Below are positions 24,811-32,639 of a stretch of DNA of 32,639 nt, piece by piece. Numbering within the stretch: the stretch's first letter is position 1; the number at the start of each line of letters is the position of its first letter. A program made the translations under genes and the position numbers. This DNA comes from CAZUVM01 sp964623885 (GTDB lineage: Bacteria > Verrucomicrobiota > Verrucomicrobiia > Limisphaerales > UBA8199), in NCBI GenBank assembly GCA_964623885.1, contig CAZUVM010000121.1, forward strand, positions 1-32,639. The letters are read 5' to 3'. Under the pieces are notes generated by a model that was not told where the DNA came from, ran no database searches, and saw only the letters and a list, made by a program, of their open reading frames with translations.

Positions 24811-27600
24811 ATGAGCCAACCATCTCAGACATTTGCTTCGCTTTCGAGCCCGATTGTCCTGTGTTTCGTCGTTGCCAGCCGGCTTGCTCTCGCCTCGGAA
24901 CTTTCGGCGAGGAATCTTTGGCCTGAAGTCACCCCCCAGACTCGTCCGTGGGCTTACTGGTGGTGGATGGGCAGCGCCGTCGACCCAACTAACCTCACCC
25001 ACGAACTCCAACGTTACCATGATGCCGGACTCGGTGGTGTTCACATCATTCCGATTTATGGGGCCAAGGGCTACGAGGACCGATTCATCGAGTATCTCAG
25101 CCCCAAGTGGATGGAGATGCTCGCCTACACGGTGCGGGAAGCGCACCGCCTGGATATGGGTGTCGATATGACGATGGGCACAGGCTGGTGTTTCGGCGGA
25201 CCGCATGTCACAGACGAGGAGGCCAACGCGCGAGTCATCGTGAAAACGTACGCATTGTCTTCGGATGCGCGGTTGTCGGATGATTTTAATCCAGCCACAA
25301 TACAAGCATTGGTGGCTTTTTCTCCCGATGGTCGAAGCCAGGAACTGACTGATAAAATTCAACCGGACGGCAGATTGGATTGGTTGCCTCCCGAGGGCAC
25401 CTGGCAACTCTATGTGATTTCGCAACGTCCCTCCGGTCAGAAGGTCAAACGCGCAGCGCCCGGCGGGCAGGGACATATGCTCAACCTGATCTACCCAGAG
25501 GCCATGCGCCATTATCTGAGCTGGTTCGATACAGCTTTCGCTCATTACACCGGCCCCAAACCGCGCGCCCTCTATCACGATTCTTATGAGTACCGATCCG
25601 ATTGGGCTCCTGACTTTTTCTCTGCGTTCGAGAAGCGCCGTGGTTACCCCCTCCAAACCGAGTTGCCTGCTCTGTTTTCTAGCGAGGCTCAAAACGCGGA
25701 ACACGTAACACCGAATACGAACCGCTTCTCACGTTTAATGTCTCAGGCATCACTCACCGATCCCGATCACATCGCCCGGGTTAAATCCGATTATCGCGAA
25801 ACGATCTCGGATGTAATGGTGGAGGATTCACTCCCGCAATGGACCCGCTGGGCGCATGCACATGGATTCATCAATCGCAACGAAGCCCACGGTTCGCCGG
25901 GCAATTGGCTGGATCTGTATGCGGACGCCGATATTCCCGAGACGGAAATGTTTCATCTCGACCGCAACAAACTGGTTTCGAAGTTTGCTTCATCAGCCGC
26001 GCATGTTACAGGCAAGAACCTGGCTGCGGCTGAGACAGGCACCTGGCTCACTGAACATTTCACCGAGACCCTCGCAGATATGAAATTCCTGCTCGATGAC
26101 ATGTTCCTCTCCGGTATCAACCATGTCATTTACCATGGCACCTGCTATTCGCCGGATGACGTCCCTTGGCCTGGATGGGTTTTCTACGCTTCTTACGAAA
26201 TGAACCCGCGCAACTCGATCTGGCACGATGTGCCGGTCTTAAACGCGTATGCAGCGCGTTGTCAGGCGGTGCTGCAGGCGGGACACCCTGACAACGATAT
26301 ATTGCTTTACTGGCCGATCCATGACCTGTGGCACAACCCAGCCGGATTGGTGCAGCCGCTCACCGTGCACGCGCGGCAATGGTTTGAAGATCAACCAATG
26401 GGTCACTTGGCTGAACGCTTGTGGAATCGGGGGTACGCGTTTGATTATATCTCCGATCGCCAGTTGTCTAATGCCACGGTCCAAGCTGGAAGCATCAAAG
26501 TAACCGGCGGCGCTTACCGGATCGTCGTTGTCCCTCAAACTGCTCACATGCCGGTCGAGACCCTCCGCCGTTTACTCGATCTGGCCAAAGCGGGTGCGAC
26601 CATCGTTTTCGAAAAACATCTGCCCTCAGATGTTCCGGGTTTGGGCCAGCTTGAGCAACGCAGAGCAGAACTGAAACGGTTATGCACTGGCGTGCCGGAT
26701 CGGGGAGGCAAGTTCGGTGCCGGCAGCGTGTTGATCGGCGATGTTGAACCGGCATTGGCCGCCGTCCGGATGCGGCGCGAGTCCATGTTCGATCGGCCTG
26801 GACTCATGTGCGTGCGTCGTTCCACGGATGACTCCTGCTATTACTTCATTGCCAATCGTTCCGATGACAAAACTGTGAATGGTTGGGTGCCGCTTGCTTT
26901 GCCGGCCACGGTAGCATCGATGTTGGATCCTTTGACCGGCCGCAGCGGCGTTGCGTCGGTGCATCGAGATGGCAATGAGTCAAAAGTGCTCCTGCAACTT
27001 TCGCCGGGCGCGTCGGTTTTACTCTGTTGCAGAAACAGGTCCTCGGAAAAAGCAGAATCCCGTTGGGCCTATTGGGACACCGCGGGTGCCGCTACTGAAG
27101 TGTCCGGGATCTGGCATTGCAAGTTCATGCAGGGCGGACCGGTGTTGCCGGCTGCTTTTGAATCCAAAGCCCTGGCGTCCTGGACGGAGTTAGGCGATAC
27201 CAACGCTCAGCGGTTTGCGGGTTCTGCTTTATACGCGATTGATTTTGCAGCGCCGACCAACGCGGCTGCGAGCTGGCAACTCGATCTCGGCAAGGTGTGT
27301 CAAAGTGCACGCGTACGGCTTAACGGCATAGACCTCGGCACGTTGATATCGCCCCCTTTCCGAGTCGTGACTGAATCTCTTAAACCTGCCGGCAATCTTC
27401 TTGAAGTCGAAGTCACCAATACTTCTGGCAATCGTGTGCGCGATCTGGATCGTCGGGGCGTCAAATGGAAGAACTTCTATGACGCTAACTTCGTTAACCT
27501 GGATTACAAACCATTCGACGCCTCTAATTGGCCGTTGGCTCCTTCCGGACTGCTCGGGCCAGTGACCCTTACGCCCCTGAAATCGCATCTCGCAAACTGA
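24811..27600 (+). CDS. Exported GH106-type glycoside hydrolase (alpha-L-rhamnosidase family)
   Basis: 929 residues with a signal peptide (SPIVLCFVVASRLALAS). The catalytic region starts RPWAYWWWMGSAVDPTNLTH and LGGVHIIPIYGAKGYE, followed by EMLAYTVREAHRLDMGVDMT and GTGWCFGGPHV. These are hallmarks of the GH106 family, whose founding members are inverting alpha-L-rhamnosidases. Further in are RALYHDSYEYRSDWAPDFF, INRNEAHGSPGNWLDLYADA and DDMFLSGINHVIYHGTCYSP, which carry several candidate acidic catalytic residues. The last ~130 residues form a galactose-binding-like sandwich (ASWQLDLGKVCQSARVRLNG). It is first of four co-directional enzyme genes (44 bases to the next) and would remove rhamnose from pectic or similar polymers. 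Some GH106 relatives have other specificities. Confidence 0.85.
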   Translation: MSQPSQTFASLSSPIVLCFVVASRLALASELSARNLWPEVTPQTRPWAYWWWMGSAVDPTNLTHELQRYHDAGLGGVHIIPIYGAKGYEDRFIEYLSPKWMEMLAYTVREAHRLDMGVDMTMGTGWCFGGPHVTDEEANARVIVKTYALSSDARLSDDFNPATIQALVAFSPDGRSQELTDKIQPDGRLDWLPPEGTWQLYVISQRPSGQKVKRAAPGGQGHMLNLIYPEAMRHYLSWFDTAFAHYTGPKPRALYHDSYEYRSDWAPDFFSAFEKRRGYPLQTELPALFSSEAQNAEHVTPNTNRFSRLMSQASLTDPDHIARVKSDYRETISDVMVEDSLPQWTRWAHAHGFINRNEAHGSPGNWLDLYADADIPETEMFHLDRNKLVSKFASSAAHVTGKNLAAAETGTWLTEHFTETLADMKFLLDDMFLSGINHVIYHGTCYSPDDVPWPGWVFYASYEMNPRNSIWHDVPVLNAYAARCQAVLQAGHPDNDILLYWPIHDLWHNPAGLVQPLTVHARQWFEDQPMGHLAERLWNRGYAFDYISDRQLSNATVQAGSIKVTGGAYRIVVVPQTAHMPVETLRRLLDLAKAGATIVFEKHLPSDVPGLGQLEQRRAELKRLCTGVPDRGGKFGAGSVLIGDVEPALAAVRMRRESMFDRPGLMCVRRSTDDSCYYFIANRSDDKTVNGWVPLALPATVASMLDPLTGRSGVASVHRDGNESKVLLQLSPGASVLLCCRNRSSEKAESRWAYWDTAGAATEVSGIWHCKFMQGGPVLPAAFESKALASWTELGDTNAQRFAGSALYAIDFAAPTNAAASWQLDLGKVCQSARVRLNGIDLGTLISPPFRVVTESLKPAGNLLEVEVTNTSGNRVRDLDRRGVKWKNFYDANFVNLDYKPFDASNWPLAPSGLLGPVTLTPLKSHLAN

Positions 27601-27644
27601 ATGCGGCCATTCATGATGCTCAACTGTTTCCTGCTGCATTTGCT

Positions 27645-28430
27645 ATGAAAAGCATCTCCAAAGTTCTTTTAACCACTCTGCTTCTAACGTCTGGCCAAGT
27701 TACACCTGCAACATTTGCGGCCGAATCCAAGCCAACGTTATTCCTTATTGGCGATTCCACAGTCCGCAATCACACCCACGGCCAGCTTGGTTGGGGCGAT
27801 CCGCTTTCCGGCTGGTTCGATTCCTCCAGGATTACTGTTACGAATCGCGCTCTCGGCGGCCGCAGCAGCCGGACTTTTCTCACCGAAGGCCTTTGGGACA
27901 AGGTTCTGGCTGAGCTTAAATCCGGAGACTTCGTTCTCATGCAATTCGGTCACAATGATGGTGGGCCACTGGATGACGGCCGTGCGCGTGCTTCCCTCAA
28001 AGGCAACGGCGACCAGTCACAGGTCATCACCAATAAGTCCTCCGGCAAAGTTGAAACCGTCCACACTTATGGATGGTATATGCGCAAGTACATCGCGGAT
28101 GCCAAAGCCAGAGGCGCTACGCCGATTGTGCTCTCACCTGTGCCGCGCAAAATCTGGAAGGATGGCAAAGTTGCCCGTGCCAACAACGACTACGGCAAAT
28201 GGGCGAAGGAAGCCGCAGCCGCCGAAAATATTCCTTTTGTCGATCTCAACGAAATCATCGCCGGCCATTACAAAGCTCTAGGTCCGGAAAAAGTCGAAAC
28301 CCTTTTTGGTGATGAACATACGCACACCAACGAAGAGGGCGCCCGCCTCAACGCCCAGTGCGTCGTCGAAGGCTTGCGGGCCTTGAAAAACTGTCTCTTG
28401 TCCAGCTACCTTTTGCCCAGGCCACTATGA
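27645..28430 (+). CDS. Rhamnogalacturonan acetylesterase-like SGNH hydrolase (CE12)
   Basis: 261 residues from the ATG at 27645; the longer open frame upstream would push the signal peptide (SKVLLTTLLLTSGQVTPATFA) inside the protein. SGNH blocks: IGDSTVRN with nucleophile S38, GGRSSRTF (oxyanion Gly), MQFGHNDGG with N104, and GDEHTHTNEEGA with H227. This pattern and length match rhamnogalacturonan acetylesterases such as RgaE/YesT, which remove acetyl groups from the rhamnogalacturonan I backbone. In the fungal enzyme the catalytic Asp is three residues before the His; here that position is E224, with D223 just before. The last four bases overlap the next gene (ATGA), coupling it to the GH27 enzyme. 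Confidence 0.88.
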   Translation: MKSISKVLLTTLLLTSGQVTPATFAAESKPTLFLIGDSTVRNHTHGQLGWGDPLSGWFDSSRITVTNRALGGRSSRTFLTEGLWDKVLAELKSGDFVLMQFGHNDGGPLDDGRARASLKGNGDQSQVITNKSSGKVETVHTYGWYMRKYIADAKARGATPIVLSPVPRKIWKDGKVARANNDYGKWAKEAAAAENIPFVDLNEIIAGHYKALGPEKVETLFGDEHTHTNEEGARLNAQCVVEGLRALKNCLLSSYLLPRPL

Positions 28431-29875
28431 AACCCAAAACCCGAAGCCTGAAGATCCAAAGAAGAACGAAATCCGATTACTGGACTGTCCGGACGTTGGA
28501 GGTTGTTCCGATTTCGACCTTCGGCCTTCTTTCGGATTTCGGTCTTCGGATTTCGGCCTTCGGCTTCGTTCTCGTCTTGCTTCCATATCTGACCTTTGCC
28601 GCCTCGCTACCGTTCCAAACCTGGGCTCCTGTGCCTCCCATGGGCTGGAACAGTTGGGATTGTTTCGCTACTACCGTCACCGAGAGCCAGGTCAAAGCTC
28701 AGGCCGATTACATGGCCGAACACCTTGCCAGCTATGGGTGGAAATATGTCGTCGTCGACATCCAGTGGTACGAGCCGCATGCCACCGGTTACGATTATCG
28801 CAAAAACGCACCACTCACCATGGACGAATTCGGCTGTCTTTGGCCGGCCACCAATCGCTTTCCTTCCTCGGTCAATGGCGCCGGTTTCAAAACCCTCAGC
28901 TCTTATGTCCAGGGCAAAGGTCTCAAGTTTGGAGTGCATCTCCTCCGCGGCATCCCGCGCCAGGCAGTAGCTCAAAACACATTGGTCAAAGGCACCCAGG
29001 TCCATGCGCGTGAAATCGCTGACACTAACAGTATTTGTCGCTGGAATGGCGATATGTACGGGGTCGATCTGTCCCGACCCGGCGCGCAGGATTATTACAA
29101 CTCGGTCTTCGATTTGTTTGCTCAATGGGGCGTCGATTTCGTGAAGGTCGACGATATCTCCCGCCCGTATCATAAGTCCGAAATCGAGGCCATCAGGCAT
29201 GCTATCGACCATACGGGCCGACCCATGGTCTTGAGCCTGTCGCCCGGCGAAACTCCCGTCGCCGAAGGTGAGAACGTCAGTCAGAATGCCAACTTGTGGC
29301 GCATCAGCGATGATTTCTGGGATAAATGGTCCTTGCTTCTGCCGCAATTTGAGCGTCTTCGCAAGTGGACACCCTATCGTGGGCCCGGCCATTTTCCTGA
29401 CGCCGACATGCTGCCCCTGGGCATTGTGGGTATGGGCCGCCCCACGAAGCTTACGCGCGACGAACAATACACGTTGATGACCCTATGGTGCATCGCCCGC
29501 TCCCCTCTCATCTTTGGAGGCGACATGACGAAATTGGATTCGTTTACTCTCGGCTTACTTACCAACCCCGAAGTACTCGCCGTCAACCAGGACAGTTTCG
29601 GCAACCGTGAATTGTTCCATCGGGACGGTTTGGTGGCATGGGTCGCGGACGTGCCCGGTTCAACGGATAAATACGTTGCCCTTTTCAACACCCGCGACAC
29701 TAAGCCCGATGCTCCTTCTGCTCGCGTCACAGTCACGCTCGCGGATCTTGGTTTTTCGGGTGAGTGCAAGGTTCGCGACTTGTGGCAACAACGGAACCTG
29801 GACTCAGTCCAAACCGAATTCTCCTGCGAGATTAAGTCGCACGGAGCTGGGATATTCCACCTGGCATCGAAGTGA
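28427..29875 (+). CDS. GH27 alpha-galactosidase with repeat-derived N-terminus
   Basis: 482 residues. The mature enzyme begins near residue 60. PPMGWNSWDCF (70-80), GWKYVVVDIQWYEP, FVKVDD (nucleophile D242) and WRISDDFWDKW (acid/base D295 or D296) are GH27 hallmarks. A C-terminal beta domain follows (YVALFNTRD, FSCEIKSHGAGIFHL). It cleaves terminal alpha-galactose; some relatives act on alpha-N-acetylgalactosamine or beta-L-arabinopyranose. The N-terminal ~48 residues are unlike a normal signal peptide. They are encoded by an inverted and tandem TTCGGATTTCGG-type repeat (28441-28568) that gives FGLLSDFGLRISAFGF, then a hydrophobic run FVLVLLPYLTFAA with probable cleavage after FAA. The ATG at 28427 overlaps the upstream stop. 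Confidence 0.9.
   Translation: MKPKTRSLKIQRRTKSDYWTVRTLEVVPISTFGLLSDFGLRISAFGFVLVLLPYLTFAASLPFQTWAPVPPMGWNSWDCFATTVTESQVKAQADYMAEHLASYGWKYVVVDIQWYEPHATGYDYRKNAPLTMDEFGCLWPATNRFPSSVNGAGFKTLSSYVQGKGLKFGVHLLRGIPRQAVAQNTLVKGTQVHAREIADTNSICRWNGDMYGVDLSRPGAQDYYNSVFDLFAQWGVDFVKVDDISRPYHKSEIEAIRHAIDHTGRPMVLSLSPGETPVAEGENVSQNANLWRISDDFWDKWSLLLPQFERLRKWTPYRGPGHFPDADMLPLGIVGMGRPTKLTRDEQYTLMTLWCIARSPLIFGGDMTKLDSFTLGLLTNPEVLAVNQDSFGNRELFHRDGLVAWVADVPGSTDKYVALFNTRDTKPDAPSARVTVTLADLGFSGECKVRDLWQQRNLDSVQTEFSCEIKSHGAGIFHLASK
28441..28568. repeat. TTCGGATTTCGG-type inverted/tandem repeat inside the GH27 leader
   Basis: The right half holds a 14-bp tandem duplication, TTCGGATTTCGGTC (28531-28544) and TTCGGATTTCGGCC (28545-28558), one mismatch. 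The left half (28441-28479) is an imperfect reverse complement: CGAAATC at 28467-28473 pairs with GATTTCG at 28510-28516, and ATCCAAAGAAG pairs with CTTCTTTCGGAT. Together they would form a long imperfect hairpin. From memory, similar GAAATCCGAA-type strings recur between genes in verrucomicrobial genomes. Confidence 0.65.
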
Positions 29876-29929
29876 AATGTTCTTAATTGCACGATAGATG
29901 CCATCCTGGGCTTCACGGTCCAAATAGTT

Positions 29930-32284
29930 ATGTTCCGCTTGTCAATCCGCTGCTTCCTTTTGGTTGCGGTTTACTCCACTGCTTGCGCTGCCCCTGGGTT
30001 GTCCTCGCTGGACAAAGGCTGGCGATTCTACCTGGGGGATACTACTGGCGCGGAACAGCCACAGTTTGCTGACGATCAATGGCGCACCGTCGATGTGCCA
30101 CATGACTGGAGTATCGAAGGCGCATCCGCCGAAACCAACCGGACCGGCGGCGCCGGCGCCTTTCTACCCGCAGGCGTTGGGTGGTACCGTAACCACTTCA
30201 GTTTACCAAACGACGGCGCCCGATTCCTCACCTTTGTGGATTTCGACGGAGTCATGGGCAACAGCGATGTCTGGATCAACGGCTTCCATCTAGGCAAACG
30301 CCCGTATGGCTACGTTAGCTTCCGCTATGAATTGACCGGGCATCTCGAGTTCGGTCCGGGTAAAACCAACGTCCTCGCCGTCCGCGCCGACAATTCGAGC
30401 CAGCCGGCCTCGCGCTGGTATGCCGGCGCCGGGATTTACCGCCACGTGCGACTCGTGGTCACTGATCCGGTGCATTTCGAGCATTGGAGCATTTTCATTT
30501 CCACGCCGCAAGTGACCTCAAATGCAGCGTTGGTTCACATCCAGGCAACCGTCACAAACCAGTCTTCCGTGGAACGCGACACCGCTCTCGAATTCACCGT
30601 GCTTGATCCAAACGGTGCGGCTCTGCAAACGATTCGGACCAAGCCGATGCGTTGTGGCGCTGGCGAAGAGGCAAATTGCCTACAGGATCTCACGATCAAA
30701 ACTCCTCAGCTTTGGAATTTGGAACATCCTGTTCTTTACAAGCTCATTTCCCGTTTGCGCGGCGGCAGCAACACTACGGACGAAGAAACCAACACTTTCG
30801 GCATTCGCGACGCACGATTCGAAGCGACTACCGGTTTCTGGCTGAATGGCCGCAATCTCAAAATCAAAGGCGTTTGTCTCCATCACGATGCCGGTGCTCT
30901 CGGAGCTGCGGTGCCGCTGCGCGCCTGGGAACGCCGACTTTTGCTGCTGAAGCAAGTTGGATGTAACGCTATTCGCACCGCACACAATCCGCCCGCACCC
31001 GAGTTCCTCGGCCTCTGTGACCGAATGGGATTCCTGGTCATGGATGAACTCTTCGATTGCTGGACGGCCGGGAAAAACCCTTACGATTATCACCTTTACT
31101 TCGATGAATGGGCGCAGACAGATGTCCGTGATACGGTTCGGCGTGATCGCAATCACCCTAGCATCGTCGTTTACAGCGCCGGTAACGAAATCCGCGATAC
31201 CCCGAGGGCCGAACAGGCCAAGAAAGCTTTGACCGGACTGATCTCGGTCTTTCATGAAAACGACCCAACAAGGCCCGTATCTCAGGCCTTGTTCCGTCCT
31301 AACGCCAGCCACGATTACGACGACGGGCTGGCGGATTTGCTCGACGTTATCGGCCAAAATTATCGTGAGGGCGAAATTCTAGCCGCGCACGAAGCGAAAC
31401 CATCGCGCAAGATCCTTGGCACCGAGAACGGCCACGACCGCAAGGTCTGGCTCGCCTTGCGCGACAATTCGCCCTATGCCGGCCAGTTCTTGTGGACTGG
31501 GTTCGATTATCTAGGCGAATCCCGCCGTTGGCCAATCATCGGCGCCGGCTCCGGTTTGTTCGATCGCACCGGAGCCCCACACCCGCGCGCATTCGAACGT
31601 CAGAGTTGGTGGAGTGGTCAACCAATGGTCTACATCGTCCGCCGCCTCGAACCATCCGGTGCCACGCCACAAGATCCCGGATTTGCGCCGCTCATGCGCC
31701 GACAAACGGAGTTCTCGGATTGGACGCCGCGCAATCTCGAAGCCCATGATGAGAACGTGGAGGTCTACAGCAACTGTCAGGAAGTAGAACTGAGTCTCAA
31801 CGGCAGTTCTCTCGGTTCCAAGCCGCTGCCGTCCGATGCCTCACCGCGCCAGTGGAAAGTTCCATTCCAGCCCGGCGCACTCAAAGCAGTCGGCAAAAAC
31901 AACGGCCAGGTCGTGGCTTCGCACGCGCTTCGCACCGCGGGGAAGCCCGCAAAAATCCAGTTGGCCACGGATCATCCGAACCTCACGACCGATTGGGATG
32001 ATGTGGCGTACATCGCGGCGGCAATTACGGATGCGAATGGTGTTCTAATTGGTGAGGCCGCGGACCAAATCAGTTTTAAGGTCTCCGGACCTGGCAGGCT
32101 CATAGCGGTGGACTCCGGCGACCTTTCCAGCCACGAGCCATTCCAAGCTTCATCCCGGAGGGCGTACTTGGGCCAGTGCGTCGCGATCGTCCGCGCGACC
32201 GGACATGGCACCGTAAATATCACTGCCTCAGCCGAGGGACTGGACTCGGCGAAACTTGCAATTGATGCGATGACTTCAAAATGA
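29930..32284 (+). CDS. Exported GH2 glycoside hydrolase (beta-galactosidase type)
   Basis: 784 residues with a signal peptide (SIRCFLLVAVYSTACAA). GH2 architecture: the N-terminal sugar-binding sandwich (about 25-180; DVPHDWSIEG, GVGWYRNHFSLP, VWINGFHLGKRPYGY) and an immunoglobulin-like domain (185-295). The TIM barrel begins LNGRNLKIKGVCLHHDAGAL, continues IRTAHNPPAPEFLGLCDRMG, carries acid/base E420 in YSAGNEI and has candidate nucleophile E499 in LGTENGHDR. A DUF4982-like domain and a final Ig-like domain follow (VEVYSNCQEVELSLNGSSLG; PAKIQLATDHP). Most relatives with this C-terminal layout are beta-galactosidases; beta-glucuronidase or other activity is possible. Last gene of the pectin-type cluster, 54 bases after the GH27 gene. 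Confidence 0.9.
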   Translation: MFRLSIRCFLLVAVYSTACAAPGLSSLDKGWRFYLGDTTGAEQPQFADDQWRTVDVPHDWSIEGASAETNRTGGAGAFLPAGVGWYRNHFSLPNDGARFLTFVDFDGVMGNSDVWINGFHLGKRPYGYVSFRYELTGHLEFGPGKTNVLAVRADNSSQPASRWYAGAGIYRHVRLVVTDPVHFEHWSIFISTPQVTSNAALVHIQATVTNQSSVERDTALEFTVLDPNGAALQTIRTKPMRCGAGEEANCLQDLTIKTPQLWNLEHPVLYKLISRLRGGSNTTDEETNTFGIRDARFEATTGFWLNGRNLKIKGVCLHHDAGALGAAVPLRAWERRLLLLKQVGCNAIRTAHNPPAPEFLGLCDRMGFLVMDELFDCWTAGKNPYDYHLYFDEWAQTDVRDTVRRDRNHPSIVVYSAGNEIRDTPRAEQAKKALTGLISVFHENDPTRPVSQALFRPNASHDYDDGLADLLDVIGQNYREGEILAAHEAKPSRKILGTENGHDRKVWLALRDNSPYAGQFLWTGFDYLGESRRWPIIGAGSGLFDRTGAPHPRAFERQSWWSGQPMVYIVRRLEPSGATPQDPGFAPLMRRQTEFSDWTPRNLEAHDENVEVYSNCQEVELSLNGSSLGSKPLPSDASPRQWKVPFQPGALKAVGKNNGQVVASHALRTAGKPAKIQLATDHPNLTTDWDDVAYIAAAITDANGVLIGEAADQISFKVSGPGRLIAVDSGDLSSHEPFQASSRRAYLGQCVAIVRATGHGTVNITASAEGLDSAKLAIDAMTSK

Positions 32285-32324
32285 GGTGCAAATGCGCCTA
32301 AATAGAACCTTGTTTGCGGGCTGT

Positions 32325-32390
32325 TGTAGGGGACGACGTAAGGAGTCCCTCATTTGATGGGTCTTAAAATGAATCAGAGACTCCTTACGG
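32325..32390. repeat. Palindromic element, copy 2, after the GH2 gene
   Basis: The intact left arm at 32325-32350 reads TGTAGGGGACGACG then TAAGGAGTCCCTC. The centre and the inner part of the right arm (AGAGACTCCTTACG, to 32390) match the reverse complement of the element at 2967-3043. The outer half of the right arm is lost or diverged. A G-C pair in copy 1 is A-T here, preserving the stem. Confidence 0.7.
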
Positions 32391-32423
32391 GCGTGTGGCC
32401 CAAATCGCGGGTGCTCTCATTAA

Positions 32424-32443
32424 CACCTCGCTTCAGCGAGGTG
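32424..32443 (+). repeat. Short perfect hairpin
   Basis: CACCTCGC and GCGAGGTG pair around a TTCA loop. There is no T-tract after it. It lies in the 355-base gene-free tail of the window (32285-32639), which otherwise holds only the palindromic element before it and the inverted repeat after it. Confidence 0.45.
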
Positions 32444-32476
32444 GGGATCACGCCGCGAGGGGTAGGTAACCGTTTT

Positions 32477-32639
32477 AACCCGGATTTTGCGATAGGCCCG
32501 GAATTGAGCACAGAATCGAAAACTGTTTTTTGAGGTTTCTAATGCAACGCAATAGGAATTCCGACATGCAAGTCGCCGAACTCGTGTGGGATGTGGCCAT
32601 CGGAAAATCCCCAATTTCCGCCAATGCAAAATCCGGGTT
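32477..32639. mobile_element. Possible miniature transposon or insertion-sequence end with 14-bp inverted repeats
   Basis: AACCCGGATTTTGC (32477-32490) and GCAAAATCCGGGTT (32626-32639) are perfect inverted repeats 163 bases apart end to end. The right copy ends exactly at the window edge. The interior has no convincing gene; the 69-codon minus-strand frame across it is Arg-rich and featureless. Either this is a non-autonomous element or the second repeat is an internal copy in a larger insertion sequence that continues beyond the window. Flanking target duplications cannot be checked. Confidence 0.4.

Noticed and set aside
24808..25704. 298-codon minus-strand open frame opposite the GH106 gene
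   Set aside because: Mirror of a well-supported enzyme gene; composition fits a high-GC antisense shadow.
28531..28558. Tandem 14-bp units considered as a CRISPR array
   Set aside because: The units are directly adjacent with no spacers and only two copies, and lie inside a coding region; no cas genes are present.
28607..29467. 286-codon minus-strand open frame inside the GH27 gene
   Set aside because: Lies fully opposite the GH27 catalytic domain with intact active-site motifs; no recognisable protein features.
32420..32629. Small minus-strand open frame of 69 codons at the window end
   Set aside because: Covers a hairpin and most of an inverted-repeat element, has no ribosome-binding site and shows no recognisable domain.

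Overview
The window looks like a chromosomal segment from a Verrucomicrobia-type bacterium, probably near the Pedosphaera/Limisphaerales group. The clues are a Tat-exported Gfo/Idh/MocA oxidoreductase, a PEP-CTERM protein, several secreted glycoside hydrolases, exported proteins ending in a small Tyr/Trp/FYRV-type domain, and intergenic palindromes typical of these genomes. This placement is an inference from gene content; no rRNA or other phylogenetic marker apart from a partial groEL is present.

Layout. 1-2971: the 3' part of groEL with a strong terminator, a coupled pair of unknown small genes (the second a four-helix membrane protein), and a Nudix-type hydrolase. 3046-9002 (minus strand): a tightly packed efflux operon in the order PadR-type repressor, RND pump, membrane-fusion adaptor, TolC-like outer-membrane channel. 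Two junctions are 4-base overlaps and the third is a 13-base gap. 9283-12933 (plus strand): a partner-switching signalling module of PAS-STAS (RsbR-like), STAS (RsbS-like), RsbT-like kinase, a fused ATPase/PP2C phosphatase, and a cytoplasmic histidine kinase. A good promoter precedes it, with a perfect 18-bp palindrome over its -35 box. 13011-14275: a secreted thioredoxin-like protein and an unknown gene. 14284-21616: the Gfo/Idh/MocA protein, a glucoamylase/GH144-type enzyme divergent from a large carbohydrate-binding protein, and a PEP-CTERM protein. 21777-24590: a large exported metzincin-like zinc metalloprotease.

24811-32284 is a co-directional run of four exported carbohydrate enzymes: GH106-type rhamnosidase, CE12-type rhamnogalacturonan acetylesterase, GH27 alpha-galactosidase and GH2 beta-galactosidase-type enzyme. 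Together they suggest breakdown of the pectin rhamnogalacturonan I or a similar rhamnose- and galactose-rich polymer. No SusC/SusD pair accompanies them.

The most unusual signals are non-coding. A palindromic element of about 77 bp occurs twice in opposite orientation (2967-3043 and 32325-32390) with a compensatory base-pair change. Shorter hairpins sit at or over stop codons. A TTCGGATTTCGG-type inverted repeat has been captured as the N-terminus of the GH27 protein. A perfect 14-bp inverted repeat frames the last 163 bases and may be a miniature transposon or insertion-sequence end.
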